A stretch of DNA of 30,851 bases from a virus: IMG/VR virus record IMGVR_UViG_3300013111_000660, positions 1 through 30,851 of that record; one strand, given 5' to 3'. The notes under the pieces were generated by a model. It worked only from the letters and a program-made list of their open reading frames with translations. It was not told where the DNA came from and made no database searches. Positions 1 through 7,766 of the stretch are shown in pieces. The first letter of the stretch is position 1. Every line of letters begins with the position of its first letter. Made by a program: the position numbers and the translations under genes.

Positions 1-62
1 TAAGAATTTCAAGAAGAATAATTTTAATTTAACGTCATGACAATAAAAAATATAATAGTCAT

Positions 63-71
63 ATATTTAAT
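63..71 (+). promoter_or_regulatory. Candidate AT-rich late-promoter-like motif before the portal gene
   Basis: ATATTTAAT lies about 50 bases before the portal start. The same nine bases recur in the gaps before the genes at 4986, 6220 and 18604. In T4-like phages late promoters consist of a single TATAAATA-type box, so this recurring box is a candidate variant, but the gaps are very AT-rich and chance matches are likely. A TATAAT also occurs at 51-56. Confidence 0.25.
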
Positions 72-123
72 ACACGCAGTAAAAAATAAAAGTGCTAACG
101 CATAATACTTTTGTGAGAGAACA

Positions 124-2127
124 ATGGCTAATAAAAATACAAATCTTTTTGGTAACCTAACAAGACTATTCAGAAGCGGACCAGTTATTAAAAGGCGCGT
201 TAGGGATGCTGCATCAACGTCAGCAGGATCTTCTGCTTACGAATTATTTAGAAAGTCAAATAGTGCAATTTACAATACGGCGATGAGCGCATACGGTTCA
301 TATGACCGAATGGCACGCTCTGCTGACATGGGAGAAATGGAATATACTCCTGAGATTGCCAGCGCGCTTGACATTTATGCAGAAGAAATCTGCGCATCTG
401 ATGAGCATGGTCAGGTATTACACATTCATTCAAATAATCCTCAAGTGGAAACACTGCTTACAGATTTGTTTCTTGATACACTTAATGTTGATTTCAATCT
501 TCCGTCATGGGCACGAAATCTCTGTAAGTACGGCGATTTTTTCCTTTTTAATGATGTTTCACCTGATCATGGTGTTGTTAATGCTTTTCCAATTCCTGTT
601 AACGAGATAGAGCGTGAAGAAGGCTATGACCCTAATGACCCTATGGCTGTCCGTTTTCGCTGGATCACTCAGGGAAATCAAGTATTAGAAAATTGGCAAA
701 TATCCCACTTCAGACTTCTTGGTAATGATGCATTTCTTCCGTATGGTTCATCTGTCCTAGAGCCAGCTCGTCGTATTTGGCGCCAACTTATTCTTATTGA
801 AGATGCAATGCTTGTTTATCGAGTTGTTCGTTCACCAGAACGTCGTGTGTTTTATGTTGATGTTGGAAATGTACCGCCAGAAGAAATACCTAACTATATG
901 GAGCAAGTACAATCAACGCTTAAAAGAAACCAGGTTGTTGATCCAAACTCAGGACGCGTTGATTTACGATACAATCCGCTTTCTGTCGATGAAGATTATT
1001 ACTTACCTGTTCGTGGCTCTGATTCTGGCACGAAAATTGACACTCTTGCAGGCGGTGCGAACACAACGGCAATAGAAGACGTTGAATACATTCAGAAAAA
1101 ACTTTTTGCTGCACTTAAAATACCGAAGGCTTATCTTGGTTACGACGAAGGCCTTGGCGCAAAAGCGACACTTGCACAGGAAGATGTACGGTTTTCAAGA
1201 ACAATTCAACGCATGCAGCGAACAATCATCTCTGAGCTTAATAAAATAGCCGTTATTCATCTTTATGCAAATGGATTTGATGGAGATGATCTTATTGACT
1301 TTACATTAAATCTTTCAAACCCATCGACAATTGCACAGCAACAAAAACTTGAATTATTTAGGACACGTTTTGAGATCGCTGGACAAGTTCCTAATGGATT
1401 AGTTGATCGCCAATGGATACGTAAAAACGTCTTCAGAATGACTGACGAAGAGATTAATTCTATTGAAGAAGGTCGCTTAAATGACAAATTAAAAGATCTT
1501 GATGTTGAGAGCGTAGTTTCTTCAAATGATATTGCTGCAAGTATTGAAATAGGAGGGGCTCAGGCAGAAGATGAGCCAATGATGGAAAAAGAAGAAAGAT
1601 CGCAAGACTTAGTTGATGACGATGAGGTAAAACTATCGATAACTGACGAAGATGCACCTCTTCGCGCGCAAGATAAAATGAATCGTGTAGCTCCTACTGA
1701 ATTGCTAGATAATACTGCAGGTCCTAAAAAATCAAATAAAAAACATCGAATAAATAAGCACGGTCATAAATTACCTGTTACTGCCAACAATAACATTGAT
1801 CACCGCCCTCGAGCACCATCAACAAACCGTTACGGCGGCAAAGTAAGAAAGCACCGTTATGGAAAACAAGATCAAGATTCAATGGCAAACCCATTTGGCG
1901 CGAAATCAAACAGAACGCTAAAAGCAACCACCGCTTCTATAAAGCCTCCTAAGCCAATTATCATGGAAGGCCTTCCAACACTTGAAGAAATAAAAGAAAA
2001 AAATGAGTTTGATATGAATATTTACCTAGATAACAAACTTTCAGAAAACGCTAAAATGACATCAGAGCTTAAATCAACATTAAAATCATTTGATGGTTTA
2101 AAAGAAACTAAAGAAAATAAAGAATAA
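124..2127 (+). CDS. 20: Portal vertex protein, T4 gp20 family
   Basis: Forms the dodecameric ring at one head vertex through which DNA is packaged and to which the neck binds; it also nucleates prohead assembly. The core matches T4-type portals: an N-terminal stretch leading to YTPEIASALDIYAEE (about residues 75-90), the signature MLVYRVVRSPERRVFYVDVGN region beginning at residue 229, then VEYIQKKLFAALKIPKAYLG and the ring-forming helices to about residue 460. At 667 residues it is longer than T4 gp20 (524). The extra length is a C-terminal tail, acidic at about 500-540 and then rich in Lys, Arg, His and Asn (about 540-600), that looks disordered. The ATG is preceded by a GAGAG stretch. Genes for a helical protein and the prohead protease follow at once, as in a head-assembly operon. 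Family identity is secure; the role of the tail is unknown. Confidence 0.95.
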   Translation: MANKNTNLFGNLTRLFRSGPVIKRRVRDAASTSAGSSAYELFRKSNSAIYNTAMSAYGSYDRMARSADMGEMEYTPEIASALDIYAEEICASDEHGQVLHIHSNNPQVETLLTDLFLDTLNVDFNLPSWARNLCKYGDFFLFNDVSPDHGVVNAFPIPVNEIEREEGYDPNDPMAVRFRWITQGNQVLENWQISHFRLLGNDAFLPYGSSVLEPARRIWRQLILIEDAMLVYRVVRSPERRVFYVDVGNVPPEEIPNYMEQVQSTLKRNQVVDPNSGRVDLRYNPLSVDEDYYLPVRGSDSGTKIDTLAGGANTTAIEDVEYIQKKLFAALKIPKAYLGYDEGLGAKATLAQEDVRFSRTIQRMQRTIISELNKIAVIHLYANGFDGDDLIDFTLNLSNPSTIAQQQKLELFRTRFEIAGQVPNGLVDRQWIRKNVFRMTDEEINSIEEGRLNDKLKDLDVESVVSSNDIAASIEIGGAQAEDEPMMEKEERSQDLVDDDEVKLSITDEDAPLRAQDKMNRVAPTELLDNTAGPKKSNKKHRINKHGHKLPVTANNNIDHRPRAPSTNRYGGKVRKHRYGKQDQDSMANPFGAKSNRTLKATTASIKPPKPIIMEGLPTLEEIKEKNEFDMNIYLDNKLSENAKMTSELKSTLKSFDGLKETKENKE

Positions 2128-2148
2128 TTAAAATAAACGGAATCTATA

Positions 2149-2994
2149 ATGGCAAAACACAACAAAAAAAGAAATGTCGGTATTATTTACGAGCTTTTAC
2201 TTAAGCATGTATCTTCAAAACTGGTTGAAAATAAAAAAGATGATGCGCAGGTTGCACTTGATATTATCGAAAAACGATTTGATAAAAATACTGAATTGTA
2301 TCTGGAATTTAGATTATTTAAAGCTCTTACAACAGCTACAGCTGAAGACAGCGCTATAGCTGCGGCAATTATTCAAGAGTCAAAAGCTGCTGCTAAAAGA
2401 ATTAATAGCGAAAAGCTTAGCGCTGAAAAACGTCATTTGATTCATGACATAAATTATAAAATAAATGAATCAAGTTTTTATTCAACACCAATTTCAGACT
2501 ACAAAACTTTCGCAACAATCCAGACGTTGATTAATGATTGGCAATCTGATGATAGGGCTGATTTAGCAAAAATGGTAATGTATGAAGGTCAATTGATACA
2601 GAACTTGCTTAAAACAAAACAATCTGTTCCTGAGCTTACAGAGCTGAAAACAGAGAGTACTGATAAGCTTGTTATCAAGATAATGACTGAAAAACTTAAT
2701 GAGAAATATGCTGGAGCATTATCAACTGAACAAAAGGATATTATTAAAAATTATGTCTTTGCTGCGGCTGACGGTGAAATGACAAAGTTTGCGTCTTACC
2801 TTGAAGGAATTAAATCAAATACTCTTAATATGATTTCTGAGTTGCATAGAACGACAGATAACGAGATCCTGTTAGAAAAAGTTGAAGAAGTAAAAAATAA
2901 AATAATAACTTTAAGAACTGATGATATTCAAGATTCTACAATAACAAGGTTCTTGCAAGTGTCATCGCTTAAAGATGAATTAATGGGGATATAA
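2149..2994 (+). CDS. Unknown helical protein between portal and protease
   Basis: I do not recognise this 281-residue protein. It begins MAKHNKKRNVGIIYELLLKH and is predicted from composition to be almost entirely helical, Lys/Glu-rich and soluble, with no signal peptide, membrane segment or Cys motif. It lies 21 bases after the portal gene and its stop overlaps the protease start by one base (TAATG), so it is translated in the same operon. In T4 the small prohead core proteins gp67 and gp68 occupy the interval between genes 20 and 21, so a prohead core or assembly role is a positional inference only; the length does not match either T4 protein. Confidence 0.85.
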   Translation: MAKHNKKRNVGIIYELLLKHVSSKLVENKKDDAQVALDIIEKRFDKNTELYLEFRLFKALTTATAEDSAIAAAIIQESKAAAKRINSEKLSAEKRHLIHDINYKINESSFYSTPISDYKTFATIQTLINDWQSDDRADLAKMVMYEGQLIQNLLKTKQSVPELTELKTESTDKLVIKIMTEKLNEKYAGALSTEQKDIIKNYVFAAADGEMTKFASYLEGIKSNTLNMISELHRTTDNEILLEKVEEVKNKIITLRTDDIQDSTITRFLQVSSLKDELMGI

Positions 2995-3596
2995 TGGCTA
3001 AAAAATTATTAACTGAGTGGTTACCACTTAAAGTAAACAAAAAAACGCTTAATGAGAATCGTGGCGAAGATGGCACAATTACATTAAAAGGTGTAATCCA
3101 AAGAGCTAACACGCTAAACCAAAACGGTCGTGTTTATCCAATGAATATTCTAACTCGAGAAATCGACAATTACCAGAAGCTAATTCGTGAAAATAGGGCC
3201 CTAGGAGAATGTGATCACCCAGAGAGCTCAGTCGTTGAGCTTAAAAATGTATCACATGTTGTTCGTGAGGCATATATGGACGGTGATGACGTTCATGGTA
3301 CAATTGAGCTTTTAAACACACCATCAGGAAAGATTCTCCAGAGCCTTATTGAATCGGGAATTACTGTTGGGATTTCATCAAGGGGCGTCGGAAGTACAAG
3401 ATCCCGTGGCGGAAACGATGAGGTTCAAGAAGACTTTCAGTTAATATGCTTTGATATGGTTTCTGAACCATCAACACCTGGTGCATTTATGCTTCGTGAA
3501 GGAAAGGAAGTTACGCAGGCAGATGTTGATCAAAATTTTAACAAGACAGATAAAATTGATAGAATATTTAATAATATTCTTAAGTGGGATGAATAA
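2994..3596 (+). CDS. 21: Prohead core maturation protease, T4 gp21 family
   Basis: Serine protease packed in the prohead core that cleaves scaffold and capsid proteins, typically after (L/I)xE, before DNA packaging. The 200-residue protein has the family's order of motifs: TLKGVIQRANTLNQNGRVYP near the N terminus, the catalytic His in GECDHPES (H75), and the nucleophile Ser in VGISSRGVGS (S128 or S129), followed by FDMVSEPSTPGAFM. T4 gp21 is similar in length (212). The ATG overlaps the previous stop by one base, and its own stop overlaps the next ATG by one base, indicating coupled translation. Candidate substrates in this window are the scaffold at 6220 and the capsid protein at 7767, which has an LRE|A site at residues 59-62. 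Confidence 0.93.
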   Translation: MAKKLLTEWLPLKVNKKTLNENRGEDGTITLKGVIQRANTLNQNGRVYPMNILTREIDNYQKLIRENRALGECDHPESSVVELKNVSHVVREAYMDGDDVHGTIELLNTPSGKILQSLIESGITVGISSRGVGSTRSRGGNDEVQEDFQLICFDMVSEPSTPGAFMLREGKEVTQADVDQNFNKTDKIDRIFNNILKWDE

Positions 3597-4024
3597 TGAC
3601 ATATTATGATAGAGATATTGCGACGTCACAACCAACAATGCAGTGGCCGTCACCGCATCATGGATCTGTAGCAGAGTATGGCGTAAGCGCCTGGCCATTT
3701 GTTCAGACTGGTTCAACTGCTGCTGATGCAGCTGCTGCGGACACTGTTTCGTTTGACCACGTTACAAGATGGGTACAAATTACTGCGACCGGAACAGAAG
3801 ATATTAGGATCTCGTTTGCAGATCCAGGAGAATCTATTCCGACAACATTTTATACTGTGCAGTCAGGTGACACTTCACCTCGCCTTGAATTAAAATGCGT
3901 TCAGCTTTTTATAAATACTGATTCCGGTGCAGCTGCATCTTGGTCACTAATTGCAGGTTTAACGTCAATTACAGCAGCTTCTTTTCCAGACATTTCTACC
4001 CTAACCGGTATAGCGCACATTTAA
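3596..4024 (+). CDS. Small unknown, probably virion-associated protein
   Basis: An unrecognised 142-residue protein, start overlapping the protease stop by one base. The N terminus is Tyr/Pro/His-rich (MTYYDRDIATSQPTMQWPSP); the rest alternates short beta-like stretches with Ala, Thr and Ser, ending FPDISTLTGIAHI. There is no membrane segment or enzyme motif. Its composition resembles the other small proteins in this block (4050, 13181, 13575), which are the sort found as capsid decoration or minor virion proteins in T4-like phages; that role is an inference from composition and position. Confidence 0.8.
   Translation: MTYYDRDIATSQPTMQWPSPHHGSVAEYGVSAWPFVQTGSTAADAAAADTVSFDHVTRWVQITATGTEDIRISFADPGESIPTTFYTVQSGDTSPRLELKCVQLFINTDSGAAASWSLIAGLTSITAASFPDISTLTGIAHI
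3910..3918 (+). promoter_or_regulatory. Possible internal late promoter (TATAAATAC)
   Basis: TATAAATAC matches the T4 late promoter box exactly but lies inside the coding region of the 142-residue protein. It would serve the gene starting at 4050. A chance match inside a coding sequence cannot be excluded. Confidence 0.25.
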
Positions 4025-4049
4025 TTTTGCATAACTAAAATAAAAAATC

Positions 4050-4514
4050 ATGGCCGACTTAGACATTACAATAAAAGAAAGTATTAATTTAAATAATACA
4101 TCATATGGTAGCGTGAAAACAAAAACATATGCTAACATCACAGATGTATTTAAACGTGTTTTCACGCTACCCGCAGACACAGAAGTGAATCTTTACACAA
4201 CTGATGCGTCTCAAACACAGGGAAATGTTTTTGATAAAGACTCGATTCAATATGTGAGAATTACAAACGTTGAAACTGTAACTGCGTTAAATCTGCAGAT
4301 AACACAGGGTACAACGGCTGGCGTAGTTTGGATTCAAATTCCAGCAGGTGACTCTTTTATTTTGGGCTCACATTCAAGTGCTATGGACGCAAACGCAGGT
4401 GCTTTAGCGTTGGCTAGCATTTCTTTAGGCGACATTACACAAGTTGATGCGTCTGGCAATGCAGCCTCGGCGCAGATTGAATTGTTTGTTGCTTCGACAA
4501 TTAACGCTATATAA
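4050..4514 (+). CDS. Small unknown, beta-rich, probably virion-associated protein
   Basis: An unrecognised 154-residue protein. The sequence alternates hydrophobic and Thr/Asn residues (for example VWIQIPAGDSFILGSHSS near residues 93-110), suggesting a beta-sandwich, with no Cys and no membrane segment. The C-terminal third is Ala-rich. No good ribosome binding site precedes the ATG. It lies in the block between protease and scaffold with the 142-residue protein, so a minor head protein is a reasonable but unproven guess. Confidence 0.8.
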   Translation: MADLDITIKESINLNNTSYGSVKTKTYANITDVFKRVFTLPADTEVNLYTTDASQTQGNVFDKDSIQYVRITNVETVTALNLQITQGTTAGVVWIQIPAGDSFILGSHSSAMDANAGALALASISLGDITQVDASGNAASAQIELFVASTINAI

Positions 4515-4528
4515 CAGGACAAAATACT

Positions 4529-4915
4529 ATGTCAAAACTTAAAAGATCTACCTTAAAATCAGTTGTGAAAGAATGCCTTCTTGAAATATTATCAGAGGGT
4601 ATCAATACGCAAGCGCCACAAAATATTCAACCAATGGGAAATATGGCTAAACAACAGGATTTAAAAGTGCCTGCACCTGTTCATGATAATGATGATATAA
4701 TGCAAGGGGCGATTGCAGAAATAACAAGTGATCCTATTCTTGCTGCTGTTTTACAGGACACTGCACGAACAACTCTTGTTGAGCAAGCTGGCGCAGACAG
4801 GTCAAACCAAATAAGGCAAATGAGAAGTTCTGGCGCCTCACATAATTCACATGAGCAAGAGCCAGATGGTGATTCGCACTGGGCTGCGCTTGCTTTTGCG
4901 GATAACAAAAATTAA
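4529..4915 (+). CDS. Unknown protein with amphipathic N-terminal helix
   Basis: A 128-residue protein that I cannot name. Residues 3-24 (LKRSTLKSVVKECLLEILSEG) form a strong amphipathic helix of a kind often seen at the N terminus of small head proteins in marine T4-like phages; the remainder is Gln/Asp/Asn-rich and probably disordered, with a short helix near residues 62-88. A CAGGA ribosome binding site stands 10 bases before the ATG. Position before the scaffold suggests a prohead core component, by inference. Confidence 0.8.
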   Translation: MSKLKRSTLKSVVKECLLEILSEGINTQAPQNIQPMGNMAKQQDLKVPAPVHDNDDIMQGAIAEITSDPILAAVLQDTARTTLVEQAGADRSNQIRQMRSSGASHNSHEQEPDGDSHWAALAFADNKN

Positions 4916-4931
4916 AAAACATTATTCCTAT

Positions 4932-4940
4932 ATATTTAAT
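4932..4940 (+). promoter_or_regulatory. Candidate AT-rich late-promoter-like motif
   Basis: ATATTTAAT in the 70-base gap before the gene at 4986, identical to the motifs at 63, 6191 and 18547. No other signal than this and an AGGA ribosome binding site is seen in the gap. Confidence 0.25.
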
Positions 4941-4985
4941 TAAGAAGTTTAGTTAAATTACACATAGTATACAATAGGAAAAATA

Positions 4986-5513
4986 ATGGCAACAACAAAG
5001 CAACAAACAGTGAAAGCATCAAAGGCTGAATTTGGTGGTTCTGGTCATAGAAATGATACAAACCTTCAAGCTGCATTTAAAAACTCTCCACTCTACGCAG
5101 AATACTCAGAAGAAGCTGTTGAAAATATTGGAATAGCCGCACATAATGGTAACGGAGGCAATGGCGATGACGTTCCAAATATTGGTGTTGAAGAAGGCAT
5201 TGTAAATGATGGCGGATATATGTTTGGTGAGTTTGATTTAAATTATGGAGATGCTCCGGATCTTGAAGAAGTAGAAACTGGTGGCGGCGGCCTTCCTGCA
5301 ACACCATACACTCCTAATCCATCATCACCAGGTCCTGGTTCTGTCCATTATGCAGATCAACCAGAATATACAGGTGACTTACCTGTGGCAACACCGCAGT
5401 TTGGAACAGGTCATGGCGGAACAGTTTCACCTTCAAAAACGTCACAGGGCATTGCAACTCAAACACTAGGTGAATACCTATCAGGTCGATCTTACGATGG
5501 CTCATCAAGTTAG
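4986..5513 (+). CDS. Unknown low-complexity Gly/Pro-rich protein
   Basis: A 175-residue protein with no recognisable fold. It begins MATTKQQTVKASKAEFGGSG, has an acidic middle (DVPNIGVEEGIVNDGGYMFG), then a Gly/Pro/Ser-rich stretch (about residues 98-125), and ends with an 'LGEYLSGRSYDGSSS' tail. It looks mostly disordered. An AGGA ribosome binding site precedes the ATG. The last 17 bases overlap the next gene in another frame. Position between protease and scaffold suggests a head-assembly role; nothing in the sequence proves it. Confidence 0.75.
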   Translation: MATTKQQTVKASKAEFGGSGHRNDTNLQAAFKNSPLYAEYSEEAVENIGIAAHNGNGGNGDDVPNIGVEEGIVNDGGYMFGEFDLNYGDAPDLEEVETGGGGLPATPYTPNPSSPGPGSVHYADQPEYTGDLPVATPQFGTGHGGTVSPSKTSQGIATQTLGEYLSGRSYDGSSS

Positions 5514-6129
5514 AAAAATAGCAGAAGCAGCACATGGCGCAGGCTCACGACATTCTGCAATAGGTGGTGGAGCTTTAGCAACAGCTGTAAAAACAACGGT
5601 CATGGGCAGTAATCATGGCATTTACCTAGAGCCACCAACAACTGTTGGTGAAGCAGACTGTTTAGATGACGATGGGCTTGATGACGCGATTGATGCTATC
5701 ACATTAAAAACGAATGGTACGTCTGCATCGCAGTCTGCGGTCGATATTAAACGAAGACCTGATCGTGGATCATATACAAGACTGACAGAGGAAGAGCTTG
5801 AGGAGGCACCTAGGATGAGATCCGCTGGTTACCCCACATCATCATTGGGGATTGTTCCTCCTGCATCCAGAGCTCTTAATTCGCCTAAGTCTGTACGCGC
5901 TACAATTAAAACAGGCAAAGGTACAGCAATGAGTGGCTCAAACACAAGAGTCCATAACCAACGAAAAACAGGTTCGATAAGGGATTTTTCTGCTGGAGCT
6001 AAAGATATGAACCATGACATACTTGATGAACCAGTTTATGACCTATCAGATATTTTAGACAATAATGACAGTAATATTAAAAAAATAAAAAATTTAACCT
6101 GGATTTTGCAGCATAAGGGTAATATTTAA
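5497..6129 (+). CDS. Unknown protein overlapping the preceding gene
   Basis: A 210-residue unrecognised protein. The ATG at 5497 (MAHQVRKIAEAAHGAGSRH) is chosen over an upstream in-frame GTG at 5470, since the GTG would give a 44-base overlap with the preceding gene; the ATG leaves 17 bases. The protein is Gly/Ala/Ser-rich at first, acidic at about residues 55-65 (CLDDDGLDDAIDAI), and basic and disordered-looking later, with a short acidic DLSDILDNND stretch before a basic C terminus. No enzyme motif is visible. Together with the gene at 4986 it may be a pair of co-translated head-assembly proteins, by position. Confidence 0.75.
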   Translation: MAHQVRKIAEAAHGAGSRHSAIGGGALATAVKTTVMGSNHGIYLEPPTTVGEADCLDDDGLDDAIDAITLKTNGTSASQSAVDIKRRPDRGSYTRLTEEELEEAPRMRSAGYPTSSLGIVPPASRALNSPKSVRATIKTGKGTAMSGSNTRVHNQRKTGSIRDFSAGAKDMNHDILDEPVYDLSDILDNNDSNIKKIKNLTWILQHKGNI

Positions 6130-6190
6130 AAATAATATTGTTTTTTATTGCTTTTTTAACCAAAAGAAAGAATATTTAAGATTTAGAATT

Positions 6191-6199
6191 ATATTTAAT
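6191..6199 (+). promoter_or_regulatory. Candidate AT-rich late-promoter-like motif before the scaffold gene
   Basis: ATATTTAAT, 20 bases before the scaffold gene, followed by an AAAGAGG ribosome binding site at about 6205-6211. A related AATATTTAAG lies at 6171. The gap otherwise holds only A/T runs. Confidence 0.25.
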
Positions 6200-6219
6200 G
6201 TATTAAAGAGGTTTATTTA

Positions 6220-7653
6220 ATGTCAAAACTTTTCGAAGAAGCAATCGCAGAAGCAAAACAACTTCGCGAATTAGCTGAGCAAAATGCTAAAAATGCTATT
6301 GTTGAAGCAGTCACCCCACGAATTCGTGAATTTATTGAGGAGCAGCTCCTTACTGAAGATAGGCTCCCCATAGATCAAGTTGATGAAATTCAATTTGTGT
6401 CTTCTGATGATCATTTATCGGCACACGAAGAAACTGATGTTCTCGAAGATGTTGTTAACGAGATTATGGCTGAAATGGATGACGCAGATGAACATGAAGA
6501 GTTACTTGGTGAAGATGAAGAGCTCCTTGTAGATGATGACGAAAGCATCACAATTGGCGAAGAGGCCAATGAGTCATATGACCTTGACGAAGATGCTATG
6601 CAAATATTGTCAAAGATGCTCAATGAACGAGCCGATTTGACTCCCGCAGAACAAAAACTAAAAAGTATTGTATTATCAATGCATACACTAAAAACACAGC
6701 TCCCAAGCATGAATGAAACACAACGTGCTGAGGTGCAAACAATAATTTCACAGGTTAAAAACCACTTACTTACAAACGAGGGTAAAATGTTAGAGAATGA
6801 TATGGTCGAAGTTGACCTTAACGAAGAGGCTCCTGTTGAGGTTAATGACCTTAAAATGGAAGATGTCACAGACGCTGATGAAACTGTCGAGGAGGCACTT
6901 AATGAGCTTCGTCTTCTTCTTGATCTTGGAGAACCAGATGAAGAAGGTGCATTTGACATGGATAAACTATCAGTTGTAGACGCCGACGCCGATGCCGCTG
7001 ATGCTGATGCCGACGCCGATGCCGACGCCGACGCCGATGCCGCTGATGCTGATGCAGCTGACGAAGAGCTTGATTTTGAACTTGAAGTCGATGCTCCACT
7101 TGACGCGGAGCCTGAGCTTGAAGGTGAAATACTTGATGGCGATGATGATGAAGAATTAGAAATTAACGAGGAATCACTTGTTGCAGCATTACGCGAGATG
7201 AAAGCAGCGCGTACAGCTCCGGTGATCCAGGACACAAACAAAATAAATGGGTCTGCACAAATTGCAACCCTTAACGGCCAGGTTGCCGAATACGCTAAGG
7301 TTATTGAATCCTTACGTGAGCAATTAACCGAGATGAACCTGTTCAATGCTAAGCTTCTATATGTAAATAAGCTAGTCCAGGACAAAAATGTTACATCTGA
7401 GCAAAGGCGAGGCATTGTCGAATCTCTTGATGGAGCAAAAACATTACGCGAGGTTAAGCTCCTTTATAAGGGTCTAACAAAATCACTGAAGGCAACTTCT
7501 TCAACAAAGAAGAGCCAAGTTTCAGAATCAACCGCTAGGCGAAGCATTGGGGCTTCCTCTAGACCAGTAGGTACAAAGTCAACGCAGAAGACTCTTAATG
7601 AATCAACTGATAGCACTTCAAATCGCTGGGCAACTCTCGCCGGTCTTAAGTAG
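6220..7653 (+). CDS. 22: Prohead core scaffolding protein, gp22-like
   Basis: Probable major internal scaffold around which the capsid shell assembles, then digested by the gp21 protease. Evidence is position directly before the major capsid gene, extreme acidity and a helical N terminus (MSKLFEEAIAEAKQLRELAEQ), typical of T4-like scaffolds. The 477 residues are longer than T4 gp22 (269). Residues about 253-283 are an almost pure Asp-Ala repeat encoded by a GCC-GAC-type minisatellite. After it a helical coiled-coil-like C-terminal region follows (about 335-415), ending in a basic Ser/Thr/Arg-rich tail. Possible protease sites of (L/I)xE type include LTE near residue 46. Direct similarity to T4 gp22 is not visible to me, so the symbol rests on context. 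Confidence 0.75.
   Translation: MSKLFEEAIAEAKQLRELAEQNAKNAIVEAVTPRIREFIEEQLLTEDRLPIDQVDEIQFVSSDDHLSAHEETDVLEDVVNEIMAEMDDADEHEELLGEDEELLVDDDESITIGEEANESYDLDEDAMQILSKMLNERADLTPAEQKLKSIVLSMHTLKTQLPSMNETQRAEVQTIISQVKNHLLTNEGKMLENDMVEVDLNEEAPVEVNDLKMEDVTDADETVEEALNELRLLLDLGEPDEEGAFDMDKLSVVDADADAADADADADADADADAADADAADEELDFELEVDAPLDAEPELEGEILDGDDDEELEINEESLVAALREMKAARTAPVIQDTNKINGSAQIATLNGQVAEYAKVIESLREQLTEMNLFNAKLLYVNKLVQDKNVTSEQRRGIVESLDGAKTLREVKLLYKGLTKSLKATSSTKKSQVSESTARRSIGASSRPVGTKSTQKTLNESTDSTSNRWATLAGLK
6982..7055 (+). repeat. Asp-Ala coding minisatellite in the scaffold gene
   Basis: A perfect 29-base direct repeat (6982-7010 and 7027-7055, offset 45 bases, i.e. 15 codons), built from GACGCC/GATGCC/GCTGAT units encoding Asp-Ala. 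It is strikingly GC-rich compared with its surroundings. Such repeats expand and contract by slippage in frame, so the acidic stretch length may vary between relatives. Confidence 0.9.
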
Positions 7654-7766
7654 GTAAAACTACACCCAGGTAATTCTTGAATAATAACAGGCTTAATAAA
7701 ACTGCATAAGCAAAAAATAAAAAAGCCTAGACAACTAATCGCTTACAAATTAAAGGAAATATTAAA

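Noticed and set aside
1-123. A gene end at the left border (TAA at 1-3)
   Set aside because: Three bases cannot identify a stop codon of a preceding gene; the stretch otherwise shows only A/T-rich promoter-like sequence and a weak ribosome binding site.
6411-7415. A 334-codon open frame on the minus strand, Ser/Ala-rich
   Set aside because: It is the mirror of the acidic Asp/Glu-Ala codons of the scaffold gene; its composition is low-complexity and no ribosome binding site or gene context supports it.
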